A stretch of DNA of 64,000 bases from Actinoalloteichus caeruleus DSM 43889 (GCF_000429185.2 NZ_AUBJ02000001.1:3844001-3908000); one strand, 5' to 3'. Positions 17,595 through 26,823 are shown, numbered from the stretch's first letter. Numbers and translations are program-made. Notes: generated from the letters alone by a model not told the origin.

Positions 17595-17745
17595 TCGTCA
17601 TGTGTGGAGGCGGCCCGGCCCAGCCGAGCGCGGCCGGCGGGACCTCCTCGATCGGGTGATCATGGTGCGGTCGCCGTTCACCTGTCCGATCCATGCTGCG
17701 AGAGTGGGGTCGCCAGCTCGTCTCCGGGAAGGTGCCTCCAGCCTC

Positions 17746-17958
17746 ATGGACTCCCGTCCTGCCCTCGGTGCCGTCGTGTTCGCGCTCGCCCTCATGGGCG
17801 GTGCGCCGCCGTGGCCTCCGACCGACTCCCAGCCCAACCTGCTCCCCTCGGTACCGGTACGTGGCTGCGTCGAGGCTGGGGGAACGCTGACGTTCCACCC
17901 CCACGGCCCCGAGTGCGCGGGCGGCGGGTACGACCGCCACCCCATCGCCCTCCCCTGA
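17746..17958 (+). CDS. Possible small secreted protein
   Basis: A 70-residue frame whose N-terminus (SRPALGAVVFALALMGGAP) looks like a signal peptide, followed by a short mature part with two cysteines (in RGCVEAGG and GPECAGGG) that could form a disulfide. A GGGAAGG lies about 13 bp upstream of the ATG, farther than ideal. No family is recognised. It lies alone between tRNA-Pro and the peptidase gene. The prediction rests mainly on the signal-like N-terminus. Confidence 0.4.
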   Translation: MDSRPALGAVVFALALMGGAPPWPPTDSQPNLLPSVPVRGCVEAGGTLTFHPHGPECAGGGYDRHPIALP

Positions 17959-18139
17959 CCTGCCTCCGGCGGGACACCTGCCCGGCCGGTTGGGCTACCC
18001 ACGGGGGTCGCGGCGCGCCCGTGGAGCCAGCCGAGGCAGGACGCGGCACTCCCCCGCCGGCACCCTGCCGGGTCGGACCGTCCGTGGTGGTCGCGTGCGA
18101 ACGTTTCGCCCGCTGCGGGTATCGGGCAGGATCGAGGGG

Positions 18140-20008
18140 GTGAGCAAGCATCCCAGCGCCGAAATCCCGGAGACCCTGTTCGACGACCCGGCCGAGGAGG
18201 AGCGGTGGCGCGCCCGGTTCAGCGCGCCTCGGAACTCACTCCCCGACTGGGCGCTGGACGCCCCCGACCGCAACCTGTACGTGTCCAACTCCAGCGGTGT
18301 CTGGGAGGTCTACGCCTGGGACCGGGCGACCGAGACGCACCGTCAGGTCACGGACCGGCCGAACGGGACCACCTACGCCACCATCAGCCCCGACGGCGAG
18401 ACGATCTGGTGGTTCTCGGACACGGACGGCAACGAGTTCGGGCGTTGGGTGACCGAGCCGTTCGCCGGCCTGCCGGTGGACGCCAGCGTCGCGGCGGCAC
18501 CACCCGGGGTGCACGAGGGGTACCCGGCTGGTCTCGCCCTGGGCGCGGAGGTCGTCGTCTGCGGGGCCTCCACCGACGAGGGCACCACGATCTGGGCGAG
18601 CAGGGCCGCCGAGGACGGCGGCTACCACCCCGCTCGGGTGATCTACCAGCACGAACAGGACGCGGATGTCGCGGCCCTTTCCCACGACGAGTCGCTGCTG
18701 GTGCTGGCCCACTCCGAACACGGTGACTCCCGCCACCCGGCGCTCCGCGTGCTGCGGGTGCGCGGTGACGAGGTCGACGACGCGCCGGTAGCGGAGAAGT
18801 GGGACGGGACGGGCAAGTCGCTGTCCGCGCTCGGGTTCCCGCTCATCGCGGGTGACCCGAGGCTGTTGGTCAGCCACGAACGCCGAGGCCGGTCCGAGCT
18901 GCTGATCTGGGACGTGGAGAACGACACGGAGACCGAACTCCTGATCGACCTGCCCGGGGAGTTGTCGGCGAGCTGGTACCCGAACGGCACGGCCCTGCTG
19001 GTCACCCACGAGCACGAGGCCCGCTGCGTCCTGTACCACTACGATCTCGCCTCCGGCGCCCTGACCAGGTTGCCCACCGCGACCGGGACGGTCACGGGAG
19101 CGGACGTCCGGCCGGACGGCACGGTGGAGTACTCGTTGTCCTCCGCCGAGCGCCCCGCCGCCGTCCGGGCCCTCTACACCGACGGATCCGACGCGGTGAT
19201 CCTCCAGCCGGGCGGCACGCCGGCGCCGCCGTCCCAACCGCTGCGGGACGCGTTCGTGGAGGGCCCCGGCGGGCGGGTCCACGCGCTGTACGCCCGTCCG
19301 GAGCACGCACCGGACGGACCGCTGCCCACCGTGTTCAGCCTCCACGGCGGACCGCACGCGGCCGACGAGGACCGGTTCTCCGCCTACCGCGCGTTGTGGC
19401 TCGACGCCGGGTTCGCCGTGGTGCACGTGAACTACCGGGGCTCCACCGGGTACGGCTCGCGGTGGCGGGACGCCATCGAGGGGCGGCCGGGGCTCACCGA
19501 GTTGGAGGATGTCGCCGCCGTTCACGACTGGGCGGTGGCCAGCGGCCTCACCGACCCGGACCGCAGCGTCGTGGAGGGGGCGTCCTGGGGCGGTTACCTG
19601 ACGCTCATGGCGCTGGGCACCCAGCCGGACAGGTGGGCGGCCGGCATCGCGGGTGTCCCGGTCGCGGACTACCTGGCCGCCTACGAGGACGAGATGGAAC
19701 CGCTCCGGGCCTTCGACCGCGCGTTGTTCGGTGGGTCACCGGACGAGGTCCCCGAGCGGTACCGGGACTGTTCCCCGCTGACCTACGTGGACAAGGTGCG
19801 GGCGCCGGTCCTGGTGCTGGCGGGGGAGAACGACCCGCGTTGCCCGATCCGGCAGATCGACAACTACCTCGACCGGTTGGCGGCGCTGGGCGCGACCTAC
19901 GAGGTGTACCGCTACGACGCGGGGCACGGGTCGCTGGTGGTCGCCGAGTCGCTGCGCCAGCGGGCCGCCGAGGTGCACTTCGCCCGGCGCGCTCTCGCGG
20001 CCGGCTGA
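18140..20008 (+). CDS. S9-family prolyl oligopeptidase-like serine peptidase
   Basis: A 622-residue protein with an N-terminal WD40/propeller-like half (repeated strands such as ATISPDGETIWW, about residues 50-380) and a C-terminal alpha/beta-hydrolase domain. The nucleophile motif GASWGGY, the Asp in ENDPRCP and the His in GHGS make up the catalytic triad. Such enzymes cleave short peptides, often after proline or as acylaminoacyl peptidases, in the cytoplasm (no signal peptide is seen). GTG 18140 was chosen; upstream codons look non-coding. A 34-bp palindrome ends the unit. Confidence 0.9.
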   Translation: MSKHPSAEIPETLFDDPAEEERWRARFSAPRNSLPDWALDAPDRNLYVSNSSGVWEVYAWDRATETHRQVTDRPNGTTYATISPDGETIWWFSDTDGNEFGRWVTEPFAGLPVDASVAAAPPGVHEGYPAGLALGAEVVVCGASTDEGTTIWASRAAEDGGYHPARVIYQHEQDADVAALSHDESLLVLAHSEHGDSRHPALRVLRVRGDEVDDAPVAEKWDGTGKSLSALGFPLIAGDPRLLVSHERRGRSELLIWDVENDTETELLIDLPGELSASWYPNGTALLVTHEHEARCVLYHYDLASGALTRLPTATGTVTGADVRPDGTVEYSLSSAERPAAVRALYTDGSDAVILQPGGTPAPPSQPLRDAFVEGPGGRVHALYARPEHAPDGPLPTVFSLHGGPHAADEDRFSAYRALWLDAGFAVVHVNYRGSTGYGSRWRDAIEGRPGLTELEDVAAVHDWAVASGLTDPDRSVVEGASWGGYLTLMALGTQPDRWAAGIAGVPVADYLAAYEDEMEPLRAFDRALFGGSPDEVPERYRDCSPLTYVDKVRAPVLVLAGENDPRCPIRQIDNYLDRLAALGATYEVYRYDAGHGSLVVAESLRQRAAEVHFARRALAAG

Positions 20009-20054
20009 GGCTCGCCGCGCCCGCCGCGTCCGACGGTCCGTGCCGCTGACCGCG

Positions 20055-20088
20055 CTCCGGGGCTCCCACCGCGGTGGGAGCCCCGGAG
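20055..20088. terminator. Perfect 34-bp palindromic terminator
   Basis: A fully self-complementary 17+17 palindrome lies between the convergent S9 peptidase and dps genes, 46 bp past the first stop and 8 bp before the second. It should terminate both. Confidence 0.8.
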
Positions 20089-20096
20089 GGCGACCG

Positions 20097-20582
20097 TCAC
20101 CGACCGGCCAGCTGGGCCTGCCACATCCAGCGGGCCTCCTCCAGCTTGTCGGTCAACGCGATCAGCAGGTCCTGCGTCACCTGGTCGGTCTTGTCCGTCT
20201 CGTCGATCCTCGCGCGCACACGGTGCACCAGGTCGTCCAGGATGCCGACCACGTCCCGCACGACGTCGCCGTCCTGGCGCCAACCGTCCGGGTAGTTCGG
20301 CAGGCCCGAGCCCTCGGCCACGGACTTGGCCCTGCCGTCCGGCGAGACACCGAGTGCTGCGGCCCGCTCCGCGACCTTGTCGGAGTACTTCCGCGCCATC
20401 GACACGAGGTCGTCGAGCTGCAGGTGCACGCTGCGGAAGAACGGGCCCACGACGTTCCAGTGCGCCTGCTTGCCGATCAGGGACAGGTCCACCAGCTCCA
20501 GAAGCGTGGCTCGCAGCGCCCGCCCGGTGACGTCCCGTTCGGAGTCGCCGAGGGTGCTGGTGATGGGGCTGTTGCTGCTCAT
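20097..20582 (-). CDS. dps: Dps-type ferritin-like DNA-protection protein
   Basis: A 161-residue Dps family protein that assembles as a dodecamer, oxidises and stores iron and shields DNA from peroxide. The inter-subunit ferroxidase motif is visible: KQAHWNVVGPFFRSVHLQLDD, with His41, His53 and Asp57 as likely ligands. ATG 20582 was preferred because AGAGG lies about 10 bp upstream; GTG 20591 would overlap this site. The C-terminus (MWQAQLAGR) is short, without a long Lys-rich tail. It is the first of several oxidative-stress genes in this part of the window. Confidence 0.92.
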   Translation of the reverse strand: MSSNSPITSTLGDSERDVTGRALRATLLELVDLSLIGKQAHWNVVGPFFRSVHLQLDDLVSMARKYSDKVAERAAALGVSPDGRAKSVAEGSGLPNYPDGWRQDGDVVRDVVGILDDLVHRVRARIDETDKTDQVTQDLLIALTDKLEEARWMWQAQLAGR

Positions 20583-20655
20583 GGCTGTCACACCTCTTCC
20601 GTGGATGACGAGTCCGGTCGGTGGGCCGCGCCCACCCTCGGTGGGCGGCTGGCGC

Positions 20656-21081
20656 TCAGACGGTCGCGCTGACCCTCACGGGGACGTTCCCCCGGGTCGC
20701 CTTGGAGTAGGGGCACATATGGTGCGCCGCCTCCACGAGCTCGTCGGCCTGCGGTTGGTTCAGGCCGGGCAGGTGGGCGCGGAGGCTGACGGCGAGGCGG
20801 TAGCCGGTGTCGGCCTCGTCGACCTCGATGGCGACCTGGGTCGCGACCTGGCTGTCGGCGACCTTGATGCCGGAGAGCCTCGCGGCCTGGAGCACCGCGC
20901 TGTGGAAGCACGCCGAGTAACCCGCCGCGAACAGCTGCTCGGGGTTGGTGGCGGGGCCGCCCCGGCCGCCGAGTTCGGCGGGGACGGCGAGTTTCTCGTC
21001 GATCACCCCGTCGTCGCTGCGGACCTCTCCGTCCCGTCCGTCGCCGACGGACACCGCCGCCGCCGTGTACCGCGCGCTCAT
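20656..21081 (-). CDS. Organic hydroperoxide resistance protein (OsmC/Ohr)
   Basis: A 141-residue thiol peroxidase reducing organic hydroperoxides. Both redox cysteines are present: Cys58 in PEQLFAAGYSACFHSA and Cys123 in HHMCPYSKATRGNVPV, which is the Ohr rather than the OsmC pattern. ATG 21081 follows a GGAGG run; the longer frame upstream is not coding-like. It lies 73 bp before the dps start on the same strand and may be co-transcribed with it. No OhrR regulator is adjacent. Confidence 0.92.
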   Translation of the reverse strand: MSARYTAAAVSVGDGRDGEVRSDDGVIDEKLAVPAELGGRGGPATNPEQLFAAGYSACFHSAVLQAARLSGIKVADSQVATQVAIEVDEADTGYRLAVSLRAHLPGLNQPQADELVEAAHHMCPYSKATRGNVPVRVSATV

Positions 21082-21318
21082 ACCCTCCGCCTCCCGTGTG
21101 GTGCTGGTCCGGCCCCGGCCGGGGCCGGCCGGCCGACCGACGTGGCGGCTGTCCGCCACTCTTGCCGGGTACCCGGGAGTGCGGTGATTATGCTCGGTGG
21201 CCTTGGAGCTCAGGCGGCCCGCGCTCGTCCTCGGGACCGGTGCCCCGGCCCGGCTCGGACCGGGCACCGCCGGTTCGAACGGAGTTGGCCGGGCCTGGGC
21301 GGAGGTCGTCGACGCGCG

Positions 21319-21879
21319 TCAGCGCCGGTACTGCTCGGCGAAGTCCACGACCTGCTCCCCGATCGTGCGCAGGGTGTCGGCGACACCGTCGTCGGAACAG
21401 CCACCGATGTCGTCGAACCGGACCTGTCCTGAGTGCAACGAGGCTCCGAGCGGGGTCGGCCAGCCCCGGAGGGCGTGCACGATGGACCGGAGGGCGTTCA
21501 GGGTGCTGACCCCGGCCTGCCACCCGCTGGCGGTCGCGACACAGCCGACGGCCCGGCCGTGCAGGTAGGGCCGGTCGTCCGTGCGCAGGTCCTCGACGTA
21601 GTCGAGCGCGTTCTTCACCAGACCGGAGACCGTGCCGTGGTAGCCCGGGGACACCAGCACCACTCCGTCGGCGTCCCGCAGCTCGGCCACCAGGCGCTCC
21701 GCGCGGGCGGTGCGCTCGCTGATCGCCGGGTCGTAGAAGGGGAGGAGGAGATCCGAGCCGGTCAGGATGGAGGTCTTCGCGCCGCGTTCGGCCACGCCGG
21801 CCAGCACCGTCCTCAGCACCCGCTCGGACTGGGAATCGTCGCGTATCGAACCGCCCAGGCCCACCACCGTGATCGTCAT
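21319..21879 (-). CDS. NADPH-dependent FMN reductase
   Basis: A 186-residue flavodoxin-fold reductase. The flavin phosphate-binding loop is VVGLGGSIRDDSQSER near the N-terminus, and the second FMN contact is VLVSPGYHGTVSGLVKNALDYVE (residues about 74-96). These enzymes reduce FMN, quinones, chromate or azo compounds using NAD(P)H. ATG 21879 has GGATGGGG just upstream. The gene is surrounded by stress genes, but no monooxygenase partner is adjacent. A region of about 240 bp separates it from the Ohr gene. Confidence 0.88.
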   Translation of the reverse strand: MTITVVGLGGSIRDDSQSERVLRTVLAGVAERGAKTSILTGSDLLLPFYDPAISERTARAERLVAELRDADGVVLVSPGYHGTVSGLVKNALDYVEDLRTDDRPYLHGRAVGCVATASGWQAGVSTLNALRSIVHALRGWPTPLGASLHSGQVRFDDIGGCSDDGVADTLRTIGEQVVDFAEQYRR

Positions 21880-22046
21880 GATTCCCCATCCTGCCATTCG
21901 CATCGGCTCCTGTGACCCGCCGAAACGGCTGTTCCCACACCGTGCGACCCGGCGGGTGGCCGAGCCTAGGACCTCAAGCCAACTCGAGGTCAAGTCACCG
22001 CGCCCGCCTGGGTGGGGTGAGCCAGGAGGAGGCGATCTGGCGCTGG

Positions 22047-22481
22047 TCAGCTGGTCATCCGAGCGGAAACCCGGCGGACGATCCGTTCGGCCTCGGACGC
22101 GCGGTCCGGCCCGAGGACGGCGAGGACGTCCTCCCGGAGCAGGTCGAGGAAGGACCGCCGCGGGCTCGCCGTGATCCCGGGCCCCGGGGCGCCCGCGTGG
22201 GCCGGAGGTGGCGGGGGCTCGTCGACGTGGCTGGACTGGCGGAACAGCGCGTACAGGCTCGCCGTCATCATGTTCACCGGCAGGACGGCGGGCGCCTCCT
22301 CGGCCGTGGTGGCCCCGACCGGGACCGCGGCCGTGTTGGCGGCCGCGAGACCCGCGTACTTGCTCGCCTCGGAGAGCATCTGCCAGGCCGGTGCGCCGCG
22401 ACCGGTGCCGTGGAAGTTGATGAAGGCGTTCCACACCGCGCTGGCGATCTCCTCGGCGGTGGGTGGGGGTACGGCGGTCAT
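22047..22481 (-). CDS. Small partner of lysin, phage-like
   Basis: A 144-residue protein with no firmly recognised family. Its start (EEIASAVWNAFINFHGTG) has the A-x-x-V-W motif often seen in proteins and domains next to actinophage lysins. A Pro-rich linker (DEPPPPPAHAGAPGP, about residues 87-101) leads to a helical C-terminus. It starts 3 bp after the amidase stop, so the two form an operon. There is no signal peptide or membrane segment, so it is not an obvious holin. A link to the lysin is inferred from position. Confidence 0.65.
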   Translation of the reverse strand: MTAVPPPTAEEIASAVWNAFINFHGTGRGAPAWQMLSEASKYAGLAAANTAAVPVGATTAEEAPAVLPVNMMTASLYALFRQSSHVDEPPPPPAHAGAPGPGITASPRRSFLDLLREDVLAVLGPDRASEAERIVRRVSARMTS

Positions 22482-22484
22482 CGG

Positions 22485-23033
22485 TCACGCTCCCAGGTGG
22501 CCGGCCACGGTGTCCCGGAAGGCACGCATGTCGCCTGGCCAGTGCGCGGGGTCGTTCTTCCGCCCCGGGGCCCACTCCTTGTGCGCGATGGTGCGTTCCA
22601 CCCCGAGGCCGACGTGGGTGAGCAGGGCCGCCACACCGCGCGGGTAGGAGTCCAGCTGGGCCTCGGTCCAGTCACGCCTGGTGCCCACCGACTCGGCCTC
22701 GACTCCGAGCAGGTGCTCGTTCCCGGTGTCGACGGGGACATCGCGCCAGGGCCCTCCCCGCCCCGCGTGGTAGGCGAGCCCGGCGGCGATCACGATCCAC
22801 GTGCCGTCGCGCGCCAGGCCGAGCTGGGCCAACGGTCCGGTGAGAGCAGAGGTGCCGTCCCGGACCACGGCGAGCGAGGGGTAGTTGCCCTCCGCCGGCC
22901 CGGCCGTGTGGTGCAGCATCACGCCGCGGATCTCGCCGAGGCCGCCGTGCCCGCGTTCCTTCCAACCGGCCTCCTCGTGGACCCGCAGCCCTCGTTCCCG
23001 CAGGACGTCGGCCAGCCAGGTCGCGTGCGCCAT
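22485..23033 (-). CDS. N-acetylmuramoyl-L-alanine amidase (Amidase_2/PGRP, lysin-like)
   Basis: A 182-residue zinc amidase that cuts the amide bond between MurNAc and L-Ala of the stem peptide. Zinc-ligand positions are seen as His41/His42 in VMLHHTAG, His151 in IAHKEWAPGRKNDP and Asp161, with a YHAGRGG loop near residue 88. There is no signal peptide and no wall-binding domain, the organisation of a phage endolysin rather than a secreted autolysin. ATG 23033 has a GGGGGCGAG site. Only the small downstream gene accompanies it; no holin, capsid or integrase is nearby, suggesting a domesticated remnant. Confidence 0.88.
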   Translation of the reverse strand: MAHATWLADVLRERGLRVHEEAGWKERGHGGLGEIRGVMLHHTAGPAEGNYPSLAVVRDGTSALTGPLAQLGLARDGTWIVIAAGLAYHAGRGGPWRDVPVDTGNEHLLGVEAESVGTRRDWTEAQLDSYPRGVAALLTHVGLGVERTIAHKEWAPGRKNDPAHWPGDMRAFRDTVAGHLGA

Positions 23034-23220
23034 CGTTGCTCGCCCCCTTCATGTCACCGAACAACCCACCAATTCCCTTGGTGGTGAATTTCACACCAGA
23101 AGATCGTCCCGCCAATTGGCCCACACGGGTACCGCCAAGAAGGGGGACGAAGTGACGCGAGCGAGTGATCGGGCGGGGCAGGTTGGTCACGGAGGAGGAG
23201 ACTTCGGCGCCCGGGACACG

Positions 23221-23259
23221 GCGCTGCCCGGCCAGCTCCACGTGCTGGCCGGGCAGCGC
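23221..23259 (-). terminator. Terminator downstream of catalase
   Basis: A perfect 16-bp stem (23221-23236 with 23244-23259) and 7-nt loop lie about 50 bp past the catalase stop. Confidence 0.8.
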
Positions 23260-23305
23260 GAACGCCACGGGGAGGGTGGAGGGTGGGCCCGCCCCCGTGG
23301 ACGCG

Positions 23306-24754
23306 TCAGCTCTCGAAGGACTCGGCCACCTTGTCGCCCAGTCCCTTGTCGACGTTGCGCCAGTACTGGAGCGCGCGCTCCAGGATTGGCTTCGACACCC
23401 CGTTGCTCAGGTGCCCCACGATGTTGCCGACCAGCCGAGCGCGCTGGTCGTCGTTGAGGACCTCCCGAACGAGGGTGCCGGGCTGGCCGAAGTCGTCGTC
23501 CTCGGAGTGCAGCTGGTAGGCGGACCGAACGATCTCGTCCCGCACCCCGAAACCTGCCGCCGTCTCACCCGCCACCGCGGCGCTGGCGTGCGCGCCACCG
23601 AAGGAGTTGGGCGCGTACACCGGGTCACCCGGGTTCGAGTAGCGCATGGCCCCGTCCTTGGAGTAGCTGTTGACGGGGGCCTTCGGCTGGTTCACCGGCA
23701 GCTGCGCGTAGTTCGCGCCGATCCGGTACCGGTGGGCGTCCGGGTAGGAGAACATGCGGCCGAGCAGCATCTTGTCCGGGGACGGCCCGATGCCGGGCAC
23801 CAGGTTCGTCGGCTCGAAGGCCGACTGCTCGATCTGCGCGAAGTAGTTGTCCGGGTTCCGGTCGAGGACCATCCGGCCGACCTTGATCAGGGGGTAGTCG
23901 CCGTGCGGCCACACCTTGGTCAGGTCGAACGGGTTGAACCGGTAGTCCGCCGCGTCCTCGTAGGGCATGACCTGCACGTACAGCGTCCAGGACGGGTGCT
24001 CGCCCGCCTTGATGCTGTTGAACAGATCGCGGATGTGGTAGTCCGCGTCCTGCCCCGCGAGCTGGTCGGCCTCGCTCTGCGTCAGGTACTCGATGCCCTG
24101 GTCGGTCTTGAAGTGGTACTTGACCCAGAACTTCTCGCCGCCAGCGTTCTCCCACAGGAAGGTGTGCGAGCCGTAGCCGTTCTGGTGCCGCCACGTCCGG
24201 GGCAGACCCCGGTCGCCCATCAGCCAGGTGACCTGGTGGGCCGACTCGGGCTGGAGGGTCCAGAAGTCCCACTGCATGTCGTGGTCGCGCAGGTGGTTGT
24301 CCGCACGGCGCTTCTGCGAGCGGATGAAGTCGGGGAACTTGATGGGGTCCCTGATGAAGAAGATGGGCGTGTTGTTCCCGACGATGTCGTAGTTGCCCTC
24401 GGACGTGTAGAACTTGATCGCGAACCCGCGCGGGTCGCGCCAGGTGTCCGGCGAGCCGAGCTCACCGGCGACCGTGGAGAACCGGACCAGGCTCTCGGTC
24501 CGAGTCCCCGGCTGGAAGACGGCGGCCTTCGTGTACTGGCTGACGTCCTCGGTGACCTCGAAGAACCCGAAGGCGCCCCCGCCCTTGGCGTGCACCACGC
24601 GCTCGGGCACCCGCTCGCGGTTGAACTGAGCGTTCTTCTCGATCAGGTAGTGATCCTGCAACAGGATCGGCCCGTTCGGGCCCGCGGTCAGCGAGTGGTC
24701 GTCACTCGCGACCGGGATCCCGACGTTGTTCGTGGTGTAGCGCGCCTCGGCCAC
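23306..24754 (-). CDS. katA: Monofunctional haem catalase
   Basis: A 482-residue clade-3-like small-subunit catalase, which turns hydrogen peroxide into water and oxygen. The distal active-site segment [20 protein letters not shown] carries the essential His55. The distal Asn is in VGNNTP (about 128). The proximal haem ligand is Tyr337 in [14 protein letters not shown], with Arg333. GTG 24754 is preferred as it has GAGGAGG four bases upstream; an ATG at 24775 is possible. It follows the Fur-family gene by 43 bp, so the two are an operon. A long terminator ends it. Confidence 0.96.
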   Translation of the reverse strand: MAEARYTTNNVGIPVASDDHSLTAGPNGPILLQDHYLIEKNAQFNRERVPERVVHAKGGGAFGFFEVTEDVSQYTKAAVFQPGTRTESLVRFSTVAGELGSPDTWRDPRGFAIKFYTSEGNYDIVGNNTPIFFIRDPIKFPDFIRSQKRRADNHLRDHDMQWDFWTLQPESAHQVTWLMGDRGLPRTWRHQNGYGSHTFLWENAGGEKFWVKYHFKTDQGIEYLTQSEADQLAGQDADYHIRDLFNSIKAGEHPSWTLYVQVMPYEDAADYRFNPFDLTKVWPHGDYPLIKVGRMVLDRNPDNYFAQIEQSAFEPTNLVPGIGPSPDKMLLGRMFSYPDAHRYRIGANYAQLPVNQPKAPVNSYSKDGAMRYSNPGDPVYAPNSFGGAHASAAVAGETAAGFGVRDEIVRSAYQLHSEDDDFGQPGTLVREVLNDDQRARLVGNIVGHLSNGVSKPILERALQYWRNVDKGLGDKVAESFES

Positions 24755-24797
24755 GCGTCCTCCTCGTCGTTCCATCCGTGGTAGGAACTGCCCGTTC

Positions 24798-25247
24798 TCA
24801 ACCCGCGCACTCGGCGCACAGGCCCCAGAACACGACCTCCGCCTCGTCCACCGTGAAACCGGCGACGTCCGACGGGTGCAGGCAGGGCGCCGCGCCGCGA
24901 ACGCAGTCGACATCGGTGGTACGTCCGCACCGCCGACAGACCAGATGGTGGTGGTTGTCCCCGGTCCGTGTCTCGAACCGCGCCGGATGCCCGGCCGGCT
25001 CGATCCGGCGAAGCAACCCGGCGGAGGTGCAGGCGTGCAGCACGTCGTAGACGGCCTGCGTGGAGACCGTCCCCAAGCGCGCGCGCACCGCGACCGCCAC
25101 CTGGTCCGCCGTCTGGTGCGGGTTCTCGGCGAGCCATTCGAGCGCCGCCAGACGTGGGGCGGTCACTCGCAGCCCAGCGGCCCGCAGGGCGGCCCGGGTG
25201 TCCGGGACGGCCGGCGGGGCCGGTGACAGGGCGTTGGCGTCGTTCAT
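24798..25247 (-). CDS. furA: Fur-family regulator (FurA/PerR-like)
   Basis: A 149-residue Fur family repressor. The DNA-binding winged helix spans about residues 15-85 ([39 protein letters not shown]). The metal site [10 protein letters not shown] with a later DVDC and the C-terminal pair GLCAEC supply structural-zinc and regulatory-metal ligands. Located directly upstream of a catalase gene, as with FurA-KatG, it probably acts as a peroxide sensor repressing both genes. A Fur-box-like inverted repeat lies in its own promoter. Confidence 0.92.
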   Translation of the reverse strand: MNDANALSPAPPAVPDTRAALRAAGLRVTAPRLAALEWLAENPHQTADQVAVAVRARLGTVSTQAVYDVLHACTSAGLLRRIEPAGHPARFETRTGDNHHHLVCRRCGRTTDVDCVRGAAPCLHPSDVAGFTVDEAEVVFWGLCAECAG

Positions 25248-25264
25248 GGTGTCCCCAGTTCAGC

Positions 25265-25287
25265 ACTTAATCTGGAATCAGTCAAGT
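25265..25287 (-). promoter_or_regulatory. Fur-box-like inverted repeat with -35 element upstream of furA
   Basis: On the minus strand ACTTGA and TTAAGT flank an 11-bp centre, matching at five of six positions. A good -35 hexamer TTGACT (25285 to 25280) lies inside. The site starts about 18 bp before the furA ATG. Mycobacterial FurA binds an AT-rich site in the same place. Autoregulation is inferred. Confidence 0.6.
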
Positions 25288-25473
25288 AACCGATGTGGTC
25301 AACATTGACCGCCCGTCGAGGAGACGGAACGCCCACTGTCCCCCGACCAGCACCGCCCCGGTAGCGCTCGGTGCCCGACGCCACGGCTACTCGTCCCGCC
25401 GGCGCGCCCCAACCCGGTCCAGAGCCGGGTCCGGTGACCGAGGAGGCGCGCGTGGGCCCGCGAGCGGTGCTCT

Positions 25474-25506
25474 CCCCCGCTCGCTGGTCCGGACGGCGAG
25501 CGGGGG
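25474..25506 (-). terminator. Terminator after CoA-transferase gene
   Basis: An 11-bp GC-rich stem (25474-25484 with 25496-25506) about 60 bp past the racemase stop. The rest of 25288-25563 holds nothing I can support. Confidence 0.6.
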
Positions 25507-25563
25507 GAGGGTGGGAGCCGCACCGCCCGACCACGTTCGCGCTCCTCGGAGGGGACGGCGGCC

Positions 25564-26823
25564 TCAGCGCGACGCGGTGTCCACCGCCACCTGCTCGCCG
25601 ACGTGCTCCTGCCGTTGCACGACGACGCGGGAGGCGAGCAGGTCCGCGGTGTTCGCCACTCCCCACTCCAGGAGCACCTCCTCGGTGTGCTCACCGCGCA
25701 GCGCGGGACGCCCGGGCATGGCGGCGGGGGTCCCCGCGAAGCGGGGCGCCGGGGCGGGCTGCTGCACCCCGTCCACCGTGACGAAGGTGCGCCGCGCGGC
25801 CAGCTGCTGGTGAGCGGCCGCTTCCCGCAACGACAGCACCGGGGCCACGCAGGCATCGCTGTCCGCGAAGACGGTCGCCCACGCGTCCCTCGTCCTGGTC
25901 CTGAAGGCGGCCGCCAACGTCTCCCGCAGCTCGGGCCACCGGTCCGGCTCACGCGCACCCACCTCGGGGGGCACCCCCAGCAGCCGGAGGAACTCCGCGT
26001 AGAACTTCGGCTCCAACGCACCCACCGCCAGGTAGCCGCCGTCCGACGCCTCGTAGACCTCGTAGTAGGGCGCGCCGGAGTCGAGCAGGTTGGCACCCCG
26101 CTCGTCGCGCCACCGCCCGGCCGCGAGCATCGCGTGGACGAAGGTGGCGAGATGCGTGGTCCCGTCGACGATGGCGGCGTCGACCACCTGCCCCGCGCCC
26201 CCTCGGGCGACCCGCAGCAACGCGGCGAGCACGCCGACGGCCAGGTACATCCCGCCGCCCCCGAAGTCGCCGAGCAGGTTCAGCGGGATGCTCGGTGGGG
26301 ACCCCGCCCGGCCGATGGAGTGCAACACCCCGGTGACGGCGATGTAGCCGATGTCGTGCCCCGCGGTGTGCGCGAGTGGCCCGTCCTGGCCCCAGCCGGT
26401 CATCCGCCCGTACACCAGGGCCGGGTTCCTGGCCGCGCAGTCGGCGGGGCCGACACCCAGCCGCTCGGCGACCCCGGGCCGGAACCCCTCGATCAGCACG
26501 TCGGCGGTGGCCGCGAGGTCACGGGCCGCCGCGGCGCCCCTGGGGTCCTTCAGGTCGATCGCCACCGAACGCTTGCCGCGCCCCAACAGGTCGTGCCGGC
26601 CGTCGTCGATGAGGTGCGCGCCATCGGGCCGGTCCACCCGGACGACCTCCGCGCCCAGGTCGGCGAGCAGCATCCCGCAGAACGGCGCGGGCCCGATCCC
26701 CGCCAGCTCCACGACCCGGACGCCCGCCAGCGGGCCGGTGCCCGTCGGGTTCCCGCCGCCACCCGGGACCGCCGCTCCGCCGTCCCCGCGTCCTTCCCGT
26801 CCGAAGTTGGTCTCCCCGACCAC
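25564..26823 (-). CDS. Alpha-methylacyl-CoA racemase / CoA-transferase family III
   Basis: A 419-residue class III CoA-transferase family protein. The pattern matches alpha-methylacyl-CoA racemase closely: GMLLADLGAEVVRVDRP near the N-terminus, GWGQDGPLAHTAGHDIGYIA with the catalytic His/Asp environment, LLGDFGGGGMYLAVG, and GANLLDSGAPYYEVYE. The enzyme inverts the 2-methyl centre of branched acyl-CoA so that beta-oxidation can proceed. The first 28 residues are an extra Gly-rich extension after GTG 26823, which has GGGAGAG four bases upstream. It lies next to furA-katA but in a separate unit. Confidence 0.88.
   Translation of the reverse strand: MVGETNFGREGRGDGGAAVPGGGGNPTGTGPLAGVRVVELAGIGPAPFCGMLLADLGAEVVRVDRPDGAHLIDDGRHDLLGRGKRSVAIDLKDPRGAAAARDLAATADVLIEGFRPGVAERLGVGPADCAARNPALVYGRMTGWGQDGPLAHTAGHDIGYIAVTGVLHSIGRAGSPPSIPLNLLGDFGGGGMYLAVGVLAALLRVARGGAGQVVDAAIVDGTTHLATFVHAMLAAGRWRDERGANLLDSGAPYYEVYEASDGGYLAVGALEPKFYAEFLRLLGVPPEVGAREPDRWPELRETLAAAFRTRTRDAWATVFADSDACVAPVLSLREAAAHQQLAARRTFVTVDGVQQPAPAPRFAGTPAAMPGRPALRGEHTEEVLLEWGVANTADLLASRVVVQRQEHVGEQVAVDTASR

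Noticed and set aside
20055-20088. 34-bp perfect palindrome as a mobile-element end or special operator
   Set aside because: Its position between two convergent stops is fully explained by transcription termination.
23165-24784. 539-codon plus-strand frame opposite catalase
   Set aside because: Val/Gly/Arg-rich shadow of katA.
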